Source: Hypomesus transpacificus (taxonomy: Eukaryota; Chordata; Actinopteri; Osmeriformes; Osmeridae). From it: DNA of 64,000 nt. Location of the stretch: NCBI RefSeq assembly GCF_021917145.1, contig NC_061062.1:14592706-14656705 (forward strand), written 5' to 3'. Both the position numbers and the translations under genes were made by a program. Positions 1 through 12,800 of the stretch are shown piece by piece (the stretch's first letter is position 1; every line of letters starts with the position of its first letter). The notes beneath the pieces were generated by a model. It was given only the letters and a program-made list of their open reading frames with translations, was not told the DNA's origin and searched no databases.

Positions 1-722
1 AGTGGCGATTGGTCTGACGTGAACTTGGGAAAGGACAAATTGGCAACCGAGTAGTAGGCTAAATATGTAGCAGACTGTACAGCACGATAACCTCTGACCA
101 TATTAGTCAACTAAAACATAAAGTTTATTATATGTTTTCTTGAACATAAATCATACTTAAGACGACCAACATCAGTTGATGCCACGTTGTAGTTGTTGTC
201 CCTGTTAGGAGCACTGTGTCATCTGACCTCTGACACTTTCAGAGTCTTCAGAGCTCTAGTGTCGTGACAGACCTCTCTGGGAGCTCCCTGGCTCTGTACA
301 ACCCCCAACCGCCTAAAAAGGCCTGGCGGAGCTGTGCTGTAGCACTGAAAGTCCTGGCTAAGAATAAACCCAGGCTACAGGGGATAAGGTTACCTTGCAG
401 CCCCCACCCCTCCAGCCGTCTGTGCCGTGTTCTGACCTATACCCATGTGAGGCACCAACAACACATGCTGGGCTTCTCATCTGCTGTCCCCTTTCCCTAC
501 TCTGCCCCTGGTTTGGCGCTCTTCCCCCCATTTTAGCTGTCTTTCCCAGACCCCCCTCTGCAATGCTGTGACGCTGGCAGCTCTGCAACTGTAAATCTTT
601 TTAAACGTTTTTCTCCAGAAGAATTCAACCTTTGGATTACGTGTAGAAAGTCTGAAAACCAAGGAGTTCACTGGGTTAACTGAGCTGGAACGTTAATTAA
701 TGGAATTTTGTTTTTCTTTTTA
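1..722. other. Upstream flank, no gene seen
   Basis: Open frames here are short and show no recognisable domain. A pyrimidine-rich stretch ending in AG at 721-722 looks like a splice acceptor, so an upstream noncoding exon of triadin may lie in or before this interval. No promoter element could be assigned. Confidence 0.4.
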
Positions 723-838
723 GATTTGGTCGGAATCTAAGTAACTGTTTGGATTGCAAAGAGTCTGCTTAGTTCCTACGTAGAAGCTTTGCTTCTCCGC
801 TGAGGGTTTGTGCCTGATATTAAGTCTTCATAATCATC
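723..838 (+). other. trdn: Probable 5' UTR part of the trdn first coding exon
   Basis: The stretch runs from the acceptor-like site at 722 to the ATG at 839, which is followed after 22 coding bases by a clean donor at 861. It has no upstream in-frame coding extension. That it begins at a splice acceptor rather than a transcription start is inference. Confidence 0.4.
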
Positions 839-3800
839 ATGGCGGCAGCTGCTCCTCAAGGTAAAGCTGGCACACCTTTCGGGTTCTGTAAATTAGAACT
901 ACAATAATGCTTCATTGTACGTTTCTGCCACAATATAAACAATGTATGTTATCAGGAGGCCATTCTTGTTTCTATGACATCTCCTGTTTGGAAAATGTAG
1001 TGAATGTTGGTTGCTATAAATACCACATATCATGTAGCCTGAGATTGAGTAGCGCCACCCTGGAACATGACAGTGCAGCAGTGGCCACTGGCTGTTGGAA
1101 CTCACTGGCTCTGTAGCTGACTGTATGTAACACAGTTAAACTGATACAAACGTAAACAACTTTTCACAAACAACGACAGAAAAAAGTATTATGGGCAAGA
1201 CTTGATATTATTATATCAATATATCAAGTATTATTGCCTGAAAATGACAACTGACATTCTGGTGTTATCGAGTTGTGGGTGTTTTAAAATGCCTGTTTGT
1301 TAGTGATTCTTCATGTGTTTATGTTTGGAGGAGTGGATCATGGAAGTTACGCTTATGTTGAAGCAGCACTTGAAGGAAGGGAAGGAGGTGTGATGACTTT
1401 GGCAGTGTTTAAAACCTACCCAACACCACCAGTAGTACATAACAGCCAAGGACATAAATATCAGCTTACCATGAACATCCTCTCCCACATTATTCCATAT
1501 AATTAACAGCCTTTCACACATGACTTCACACAGTGACAGATATAAAGTACTATACGTACTCTAAACTCAACTCAAACTCAACCAAAGTGTTGACTTGGGT
1601 TTTAATTATTGATCAAATAAACCCAAAAGTACACCACCTAAGTGGTGTCTATGTTGCTGAAGAAGCAAATGGCCCTTTCTGTGCTTCGGGAAGGAGAGTT
1701 ATGATGGATCATCATTGATCTGAGCAATCAAGCAAATCCAGACATCTTGTTAGGGATGAGGTGTAAAATTATGAATTCAATAATAAGCCATGCAGTAAAA
1801 ACAGAACACAATAGCTTGATGCAAGGCAAAGATCCACATCCCGTGATCATATCTCAAAGCTCCTGAGGACAATCTCTCTCAACTGTCCTTAGAGGTTAGC
1901 TGCATGTCTAGTGCATGATGCAGCTGTTTGTCTTGTTAGGTACAGTACTGTATAGTACAGTATAGTACAAACCCTTCATAGTCTTACAATACTGTCCATT
2001 TACAGCAAGTTTCACAAGATAATGTGCAATGAAAAAATGTGTCAACAGTGTTGTCTTCCTATGGCTGGTATAATGAAAGAAAATACTGCATGTGTAAATT
2101 TAAAGAGGTTACCAGTTATGTTGGCCATAGATAACCAGTAACACAGTAAGCTAAGCCATGTGTGTGTGTGAAAGGAGGGGGATATTTCTTTTTTTAACAA
2201 TGTGCCACAGCGTTGTACCATCAAATATGTTTTTAGGACTGGTCATAATGCGCTAAGATTTGGAAATCGCCCCCCCCCCCCCCCGCCTTTCCTCCCTTTC
2301 CCCCAACGTAGCCGACGGGCACACTGGAGAAACGGGGCGTGTGTCGTCTCCTCCGAAGGCCCCGGGCTTCTGGCTGTTGCGGACGCTGAGCTTCTCTGTG
2401 GAGTTGCTGGTGGCCCTGGCTTTCCTCCTCTGCTGGATCGGGGCAGGCGTCATGATGTTCGAAATTGTGGAATACAAAGGGGTTACTGGTTCGTTGTCAT
2501 CATTTTTCTAAGGAAACTGTTGACTCTTTGCTTGGTTTGTCATAGTGAATTTGGACATGGTGGATAGCTTGTTAAATTGTTTGTTCCGTTTTATTTTCTT
2601 CCCAAATTATATATATTTTTGTATTTAATACTCTTTAGATATTCAAGAAATTGTCATGGATCCCATGAAAGCTATAAATGAGGCTGTAGATGGCATATCC
2701 AACTTGTTCAATGGAGCGCAAGGTACAGGAGACATTCTATAGAGGATCTTAATATGTAAAACAATGGATATTTGATACATTTTACATTTTGTATTCTTCA
2801 GAACTTGTTCCTGAACTGGACCCCATGACTGCTATTAACTTTGCAACTGAGGAAATAACCGATGCGAAAGAAGAATTTGTGAGCTACCTTTCTGATGAAG
2901 AAGGTATTTTAATGCTTTACACAGTGTTGACCCCCCCCCTTCCTGACAGATTTGTCTACAATACTGTCAGTTTATATATTGGGAACTTTTTAAATACATT
3001 TGTTAACAGTTCTTAACATATCCTTGTTTTTCCACAGGAAACATTTATTTAAGCTACATTGACCCAGTGATCATAGGCAGAGGTGCCTTCGAGGCTACCA
3101 ATGACCTCATGTGTGAAGCTGGGAGCACCATACAACACACGCTTTGTACTGTATTTGATACGATCCTGGATCTTCTAAAAGGTACTTTGATTTTTTGAAA
3201 TGTGTTTAGATTCCGTCATACACAATATAGTGTCACATATTTTACAAATATGTAATGACAAAATATGTACAGTACTAATGACCACATGATGATGGAATAA
3301 AGTATCTATATGCCTGACATAAATTGAATTAACCCAATGAGCTTTAACCCAATAATTACGGTGTCTTAACATGGCTAAGCTGACTCACAGACAAGATTCT
3401 ACGTGTTTTTCGTTTTGTTTTTTGCTTTAAGGATACAATTATTTGCAGACCTACATGGCATTCTTGTTTCCCACAGGAGAATATAATTTTTGTTACACTG
3501 ACCCTGTGGTCATTGGCAGAGGTGCCTTCAAGTTTACCAAATGCCTCATGAGTAAAGTGGTTGTTATTGTACAATATGTTTTCATAACAATATTGGAACT
3601 TCTAAATGGTACCTTGCCTTTTAGAAATGCCATTATGTCATATATCATCATCCAAACATACTGGCTGACCTAAATGTATTGTGGGACCTCATGAGTTTTT
3701 ACCCAGAGACAGTGGTGTCTCTAATTATCTGAGCAAACTCACTGAGTAGATGACATTTTGGGTGTTTGTTTAGGGGTGTAATGAGGACATTGGCTGAACT

Positions 3801-6800
3801 ACATGATGTCTTTGTTTTTCTACAGGAAAATACGACTTGAGCTACATTGACCCTGTAGTCATAGGCCGAGGTGTCTTTGAGGTTATCAATGGCTTCATGT
3901 GTAAAGTGGGGGACGCCATACAAGACATTCTTTGTAGTGCTTTGGACACTTTCTTGGATAGTGTGAAAGGTATATATCCGTCATGTTTTGGCAAGAATGT
4001 CTCTGTGATGTTGTGCTTGGACTGTGTCATGTAAAGTCAGGAGCTAAAAATGTGTTGTTTCATTTAAACAGTACAAAACATGACACAGTAACAGACTAAA
4101 CCTTCTTGACTGGAATGCACTTCCTTTAAAATCGTAGGATTTAGTATGAGATAGTCTGCTAAATGACTAAAACAATGTGTTAATGGTACTTCTAAACAGC
4201 TGCTCTTCAATGGGTGGGCTTTAACCCCATGATAATCGTGGAGACTGTCTCTGAATGGATGAGCTCACTTTGGGCATACTTATGGAACCTACTGCAAGGT
4301 ACAATGCAGTACAACTTAGTGTAACTTTCTTCAATTAAGTACTAAAATGTTTTCTCCTTACACTATATTTTTGTAACCTTCAAAACATTCTATAACCTTC
4401 AAAAACACAATTCACATCAGTTTGTTTTGACTACCATTAAAGTGTTTAAGGTGTTTTGTTCCACCAGCACATAACTTTTGGTTTGAATTCCATCCTGGGT
4501 TTTTCAGGCGTCTTAAATGTGAAGTTCAGTCCCATGACGGTTCTCACTAGAACAGTGGACATAATCATTGAGCAGAAGAACATTCTTGTGAACTACCTCT
4601 CCCACTTGCTAATGGGAGACCAAGGTATTGTTTTGACTTTGACTTGCCTTCAACGAACAACAGTGTGTATGTGTGTAAATCGATATTGTATACTGTACAA
4701 GCAAAGAATGGAAAGCTTTACTGAATGTAGAGCTTGTTTAGAGATTTATACTTGCTATGAGATGAATTTTCATGAGGGCAGAAGCTTACCTGCTGATATT
4801 TCCAAGGGGTCATTCCAGACATAACCTTTGACCCGATGCAAGTGGTCACAGATGCCATGGTGGAGATCACAGACAAGAGGAACATATTTCTATCTTATCT
4901 GTCAAACATGATCATGGATGACAAAGGTATATTCCTCATCAGATTACAATATCATTGATAATTGAATGCTGGTAATTCTTTTCTGGGGGTTAGTGTTGTT
5001 AATGTTTCAACAATATTGGACCTATATTATAGGTAGTTACGGTTGTTAATGTAACCTCAATGTAAAGTGTAATGTCTGTTCCTCAATGTAACCTCAATGT
5101 AAAGCCAATGTCTGTTCACTTACTGTAGGTGAATCTACACCATCTGAGATACATCTTATTAGGAGGAAAGGTCAGTAGTATTAATCACATTTTTTCTAGC
5201 CTTGTCTTGGTATTAGTACTTGATCTAGACAAATATCAATTTTCTTGATTCTGCGTATATCCACTGATTATTGTCTCTTTATCCAATCCAAGGAGAGTTT
5301 TTACCGCCTTTGGAAAAAGGTAAGCACTGTTATTTGCCCAGTTTATGACAAGGTTTTACATGATACAAAACTTGCATTTGCCATGGATAATTTGAGATCA
5401 ATCAATATAAGTTATTTCTTATAGTTGAATGGTTTGGTTGTCCTGTTTGTGGCAGTTACATCATAATGAATGAAGAGTTGTGTTTGCAATCACGTTTTCT
5501 GTCAAACTGGTTTTTATTTGTTCTATTTAAGACTGAACTTGCATATACATTACTGATCAAATTACATATTCATTCATCACTACACATGATTGCATCGGCA
5601 AACATCAATTCAATTGAACCAAGTCAATTAATCCCTTTCTGTTTAATTTAGTTTGAAATCATTAATGCATCAAGGCATGGTCATTATTTTATGTTAATGT
5701 CGTGGTACAAACAATATAATAAACACATGACTGAGTGGTTTTGGACTTGTTGACTGCATACGTTATGTTTTATTTCTGTCGCAGTTTGTTCATTAAAACA
5801 TTGTTTTGTGATAATCTTCTGGCATTCCATGATTTCTGCACTCATTTCGACTGACATTGGTGTGCATATCAGTATTAGAGTGTACTGCATGAAAGGTCTT
5901 TGTGAAATGTGGACCTGGAGTTGCATTTCTCCTCATGTCTTCACATCGCCGTTCCCACTCCAGCATTTTCCCAGCAACTTCTCTTTAACTTACTGATGAG
6001 TGACACCTGTTGTGTTGGATGGAATGTACTTCTGATATGTATTTTCCTTGGAATCTTTCATTTGTTCCCCCAATACTGCCACATGTAGTATGCATACAGT
6101 ATGTTCTCTACGACTAACTTTACAAAGGATCGTGTACATAGGTGTCCACGGTCACCATATTCACCTCCCTCCATAAATCCAGTGTCCTAAATCCTGTGTT
6201 TGCATCTGCAACCTCTCACCTGTGACAAATGCTAATGGTGTTGTGTGGGGAGTGATAGAAAGCAGTGAAAGATAAAATGACTTGATGACACAGTTGCAGA
6301 ACTGACGCACACCAAAGAAAAGGACAAGATCAGTGTTCCTTCAGAAACGGAGGAGAAATACGACACGGCATCCATGGAGGATGTGAAAGAGGCAGAGGAG
6401 GAGCATGGTATTTAAAAAATATATGTTTACTTGATATACAAATTTGGCTTGTATCCACGAGAATCTGCTTCTGACAAGATATAGAACACGCTTGAGTAAG
6501 ACACTCAATGTTTTCCTATTACGTCACTGATGTAGATAAAGATGATGAAGGAAATAAAGATCCTGGAGAACCACTGGATGAAGCAGTCTCTGATGGAGAC
6601 TACATGGAGGCGGAGTTGCAGGAAGAAGATGCCGACGAAAGCAAGAACACGGAACATAAGCAGAAGAGGAATGTCCGCATAACCTACGAGAGGGTACGAA
6701 GAATAGGATCAAAGGCCCACTTGAAAAAGGATCAAGAGCAACCAGAAGAGACAGATCATCAAGTCAAGGTAGAGGAAGAGAAGATAGAAGGAGAGGTGGT

Positions 6801-9800
6801 GGAAGAAGAGAAGGAAGCACAGGAGCAGGCCCAACCCTTACAAAAGGCTGTTGAGGCAGAAGATGACCATCCGGATGAAGGAAGAGAAGAAACGAAGAAA
6901 CAGGAGGAGGAGAAAAAGAAGACTGGTGATCTTCATTTCAAACACCAGGTGGTATTAGAAGCAGGTGGTGACCAGGAACAGGACATGACAGGCATTGAAC
7001 AAGATAAGGAAGGAGAGCAGGCTGTCACAGAAGAGGCAGTAGAGGAGAAGGAGGAGGAGGAACCAGCAAATGAAGAGGTGAAAGAGGAGGAGGTAGAGGA
7101 AACAGAAGATGAAGAGGCGAAAGAGGAGAAGGAGGAGGAGGAACCAGCAAATGAAGAGGTAAAAGAGGAGAAGGAGGAGGAAGAAACAGCAAATGAAGAG
7201 GTGAAAGAGAAGAAGGAGGAACCCGCAAATGAAGAGGTGAAAGAGGAGGAGGAGGAGGAGGAGGAACCCGCAAATGAAGAGGTGAAAGAGGAGGAGAAGG
7301 AAGAACAGCCAGTGGAGGAAAACAAGGCTGCCATAGAAGAAGTGGTAGAGAATGAGGAGCTGAAGAAGGAGAAGAAAGAAGAAGAGCCTGCTAAAGAAGA
7401 AGTAATGGAGGAGGAGGAGGAAAAGGTGGAGGTGAAGAAAGAGAAGGATAAGGAGAAAGAGGAAGAGAAACATAAGCTAGTAAATGAAGAGGATGATCAT
7501 GTCGTCCTGACAACTGAAAAGTTTGATGTTGTTGACATCATGACTGGCATTGCATCTGAAGAGGAAGAGGAAGAAAAGGAAACAACACCTCCTGTTACTG
7601 ATGATGAAGATTACTCTGACATCATTGATGATGATGAAAACAACAACAACAGCGAAAGCAAGAAAACAGAACCCAAACGGAAGAGGAATGTCCACATTCC
7701 TTATGAGCGAATAAGGAGAATCGGATCAAGGGCCCATCTCAAACTTGATGAAGAGGTGCCCAAAGTGGAAGATTACCAAGGCAAAGACACAAAGGATGAC
7801 AAAGGTATATAGATTTTATATAACAAATTTGAATCAGCAAAGATGATCAAAGATTGTCAGAAATTGTGCAGTAGTGCAAATGGTGAGTGTGTAAAAAAAT
7901 GAAAGCATATATTTTTGTTACCCATCTGTAACATTTGTTTCCAAGGAAAGTTGTTAATTTCAAATGGCTGTCAGTAGCATAGCTATGCTAGTTTTGGTGA
8001 CAAGTTAGTTTAAATAAATATTTGTATTGACTGTTGAGTTTGCGCAACTAACATTTTGGACTTGTCATTTTAGTGCATACACTTACAAATGTTTATTTCA
8101 AAGATTGTATAAAGAAAAGTGTAAAAAGGCTCAACATGATATATTTAATATCAATGTTAGCCATTTTCATGTTTGGGACATGAAATTCTAATATGACCTA
8201 TAAATAGAACATGAGTTAAATATGAGTTCTGAGTTGGAATCTTTCCATGAAAATCCATGAGTTTACTATCAAACCTTTAATGGTTCATGACATAGTTTTC
8301 TCAGACAATGAATGAAGTATACTGTAAATTTGACTAAATCATTACAGAATTGTTTTGATTGAGAGTTGTATAGTGACTTTGATTACCTAGGTCGTTTTTT
8401 AAACAAAATATTACTTTAACTGTGGTGTGAATAATAGAAGGGAAACAAAATCTTGAAGTACACACATAGCCTTTCAAAAGCTACAGTGTCTTGACACACT
8501 GCAAAAAATAGCTGCATTAAATAGCTTTATGAACTTTGAATGAATTAATTTGAATTTTTTATTTATTATGTGTATTCATATACTACAGTAACATTGATGT
8601 GATTACTATGGAATTGATCTATAACAGGTGATGCCTTAAGTATCCTTGAACTTTGTATGCATGTACTTCGAATGATTCCCAGAACTACATGGTTATTATA
8701 TCACCTACACCTGCCTCAGCAGAGTTCTTCTGCAGAATAAACGTACATGTATGTTCTGTAGTTCTCAGGGAATCAACAGAAAGACGAGCAAAACAGGAGG
8801 TAGAGGACGTTCTTAAAGGTAAGAAAGACGAGTTTCCCCATTTCATGACAAAAGCTGCAGTGCCAAAAAAAAAAAAATCTAATATCAAACACATGTATTA
8901 TCTTATGGTGTTTGTTGTTGCTTACAGATCTCAGGGCTGCACAGGTCAGAAAATTGGAGAGAGTGCAAAGGAGGAAAGAGAATGAAGAGAAAAAAGAGAA
9001 GCCTGTGAAACTCGAGAGAAAGTCTGAGAAAGAGAAGGAGGAAGAGCTTTCTGAGGACAAGATTGGAGAGGCTAAGAACAGTGTGAAAAAGGCAGAAAAG
9101 CTACAGCTTAAAGGTAATATGCTGTACCATGGCATTTTCTAGTGTATTAAAGTGTATTTGAGGATGCTATGAGATTTCTGCTATGTATGCTATACATGAT
9201 GTTGTGCAGCACTGTGAACAAGTAGTCCAAGTTTCAAATTACACTTAATTTACTGACTTGTCCGTTGCTTTAATCATACAGGATGTGCTGCTGCATGCAC
9301 TTCCAGTACCATTTTTAACATCATGAATCACATGATACACACACACAGACACATACAAACACATGTACAGACACAAATACATTGGCACATCATTTTTTTT
9401 TTAACAATGTTATTTCATAAAACAGATGAACTTCTGAAGAAGTCTGCTGAAGAAATAAAAGCAGTGAACGAGACAGGGCCTCTGAGGAGGAGATTTGCTC
9501 ACCAGACTAAAATGACAGGTGGGCCGTCAAGTGGAAATACAATCATGTTGGACATGAGCTAGGACTGAAATTGAGTAGACCTTTGTACGGTACATCATGT
9601 CAATAAATGTTGACATAAAATCCCAAACTGACAAGGAGATGGAGGATCCTACTTTGTTGGACCACTTTTTGCAATAGCAATACATCTATTCACCCACATG
9701 GTATCTATGTATTGTTATTTTCATGCGTGTCAATTCATTACTGTCCTCTGCTTCCACTACAGCCATTGAACCCAAGATGACAGTCAAGGAGTTGAAGGAT

Positions 9801-12800
9801 GTGAAGGCCTACAAAACAGAGTCTGACAAGAAAGAGGTAAAGTCCGAGACGGAAGCCATCAAGGCTGATGAGGAGGTGAAGCCAGAGAAAAAGGTGTTTG
9901 GCAAAAAAGTGGTAAAGGCTGAAAAGGACGTTGAGGCCAAGGTGACATCAGAAAAAATAGAGGCTCACAAAAAAGAGAGCAAGGCTGACAACAAAGAGGT
10001 GAAGCCCGAGAAAGAAGCCATCAAGACTGAGGAGGAGGTGAAGCCAGAGGTAAAAGTGTTTGGCAAAAAAGTGGTAAAGGCCGAAAAGGAGGTTGAGGCC
10101 AAGGTGACATCAGAGAAAATAGAGGCTCACAAAAAAGAGACCAAGGCTGACAAGAAAGAGGTGAAGCCCGAAAAGGAAGCCAAGGCTGAGGAGGAGGTGA
10201 AGCCAGAGGTAAAAGTGTTTGGTAAAAAAGTGGTTAAGGCCGAAAAGGAGGTTGAGGCCAAGGTGACATCAGAGAAAAAAGAGGCTCACAAAAAAGAGAT
10301 TGAGGCTGACAAAAAAGAGGTGAAGCCCGAGAAGGAAGTCATCAAGACTGACAAGGGGGTGAAGCCAGAGAAAAAAGTGGTTGACAAAAAAGAGGTAAAG
10401 GCCGAAAAGGAGGTTGAAGCCAAGGTGGCATCAGAAAAAATAGAGGCTCACAAAAAAGAGACCAAGGCTGATAAGAAAGAGGTGAAGCCCGAAAAAGAAG
10501 CCATCAAGACTGAGGAGGAGGTGAAGCCAGAGGTAAAAGTGTTTGGCAAAAAAGTGGTAAAGGCCGAAAAGGAGGTTGAGGCCAAGGTGACATCAGAGAA
10601 AAAAGAGGCTCACAAAAAAGAGACCAAGGCTGACAAGAAAGAGGTGAAGTCCGAGAAGGAAGCCAAGGCTGAGGAGGAGGTGAAGCCAGAGGTAAAAGCG
10701 TTTGGCAAAAAAGTGGTAAAGGCCGAAAAGGAGGTTGAGGCCAAGGTGACAACAGATAAAATAGAGGCTCACAAAAAAGAGACCAAGACTGACAAGAAAG
10801 AGGTGAAGCCCGAGAAGGAAGCCAAGGCTGAGGAGGAGGTGAAGCCAGAGGTAAAAGTGTTTGGCAAAAAAGTGGTAAAGGCCAAAAAGGAGGTTGAGGC
10901 CAAGGTGACATCAGAGAAAATAGAGGCTCACAAAAAAGAGAGCAAGGCTGACAAAAAAGAGGTGAAGCCCGAGAAAGAAGCCATCAAGACTGAGGAGGAG
11001 GTGAAGCCAGAGGTAAAAGTGTTTGGCAAAAAAGTGGTAAAGGCCGAAAAGGAGGTTGAGGCCAAGGTGACATCAGAGAAAATAGAGGCTCACAAAAAAG
11101 AGACCAAGGCTGACAAGAAAGAGGTGAAGCCCGAGAAGGAAGCCATCAAGACTGATAAGGAGGTGAAGGCAGAGAAAAAGGTGTTTGGCAAAAAAGGGGT
11201 AAAGGCCGAAAAGGAGGTTGAGGCCAAGGTGACAACAGATAAAATAGAGGCTCACAAAAAAGAGACCAAGACTGACAAGAAAGAGGTGAAGCCCGAGAAG
11301 GAAGCCAAGGCTGAGGAGGAGGTGAAGCCAGAGGTAAAAGTGTTTGGCAAAAAAGTGGTAAAGGCCAAAAAGGAGGTTGAGGCCAAGGTGACATCAGAGA
11401 AAATAGAGGCTCACAAAAAAGAGAGCAAGGCTGACAAGAAAGAGGTGAAGCCCGAGAAAGAAGCCATCAAGACTGAGGAGGAGGTGAAGCCAGAGGTAAA
11501 AGTGTTTGGCAAAAAAGTGGTAAAGGCCGAAAAGGAGGTTGAGGCCAAGGTGACATCAGAGAAAATAGAGGCTCACAAAAAAGAGACCAAGGCTGACAAG
11601 AAAGAGGTGAAGCCCGAGAAGGAAGCCAAGGCTGAGGAGGAGGTGAAGCCAGAGGTCAAAGTGTTTGGTAAAAAAGTGGTAAAGGCCGAAAAGGAGGTTG
11701 AGGACAAGGTGACATCAGAGAAAATGGAGGCTCACAAAAAAGAGACCAAGGCTGACAAGAAAGAGGTGAAGCCCGAGAAGGAAGTCATCAAGACTGACAA
11801 GGGGGTGAAGCCAGAGAAAAAAGTGGTTGACAAAAAAGAGGTAAAGGCCGAAAAGGAGGTTGAGGCCAAGGTGGCATCAGAGAAAAAAGAGGCTCACAAA
11901 AAAGAGACCAAGGCTGATAAGAAAGAGGTGAAGCCCGAGAAAGAAGCCATCAAGACTGAGGAGGAGGTGAAGCCAGAGGTAAAAGTGTTTGGCAAAAAAG
12001 TGGTAAAGGCCGAAAAGGAGGTTGAGGCCAAGGTGACATCAGAGAAAATAGAGGCTCACAAAAAAGAGACCAAGGCTGACAAGAAAGAGGTGAAGCCCGA
12101 GAAGGAAGCCAAGGCTGAGGAGGAGGTGAAGCCAGAGGTAAAAGTGTTTGGTAAAAAAGTGGTAAAGGCCGAAAAGGAGGTTGAGGACAAGGTGACATCA
12201 GAGAAAAAAGAGGCTCACAAAAAAGAGATTGAGGCTGACAAAAAAGAGGTGAAGCCCGAGAAGGAAGTCATCAAGACTGACAAGGGGGTGAAGCCAGAGA
12301 AAAAAGTGGTTGACAAAAAAGTGCTAAAGGCCGAAAAGGATGTTGAGGCCAAGGTGATATCAGAGAAAAAAGAGGCTCACAAAAAAGAGATCAAGGCTGA
12401 CAAGAAAGAGGTGAAGTCCGAGAAGGAAGCCAAGGCTGAGGAGGTGAAGCCAGAGGTAAAAGTGTTTGGCAAAAAAGTGGTAAAGGCCGAAAAGGAGGTT
12501 GAGGCCAAGGTGACATCAGAGAAAAAAGAGGCTCACAAAAAAGAGATTGAGGCTGACAAAAAAGAGGTAAAGTCTGAGAAAGAAGCCATCAAGACTGACA
12601 AGGAGGTTAAGCCAGAGATAAAATTGATGGGCAAAAATTTGGTAAAGGCCGAAAAGGAGGTTGAGGCCAAAGTGAAATTAGAGAAAATAGAGACTCACAA
12701 AAAACAGACCAAGGCTGACAAGAAAGAGGTGAAGCCCGAGAAGGAAGCCATCAAGATTGATAAGGAGGTGAAGCCAGAGAAAAAAGTGGTTGACAAAAAA

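Noticed and set aside
6933-7473. Minus-strand Ser/Phe/Leu-rich open frames over the acidic trdn exon
   Set aside because: Reverse complement of GAG/GAA-rich codons; composition artefact.
8628-8720. A trdn exon after AACAG at 8628-8633
   Set aside because: The frame has no triadin-like sequence and no donor in phase before the well-supported exon at 8780.
8769-8818. A longer form of the exon at 8780, using the AG at 8767-8768
   Set aside because: In the required phase it meets a TAG; the acceptor at 8778-8779 keeps the frame open.
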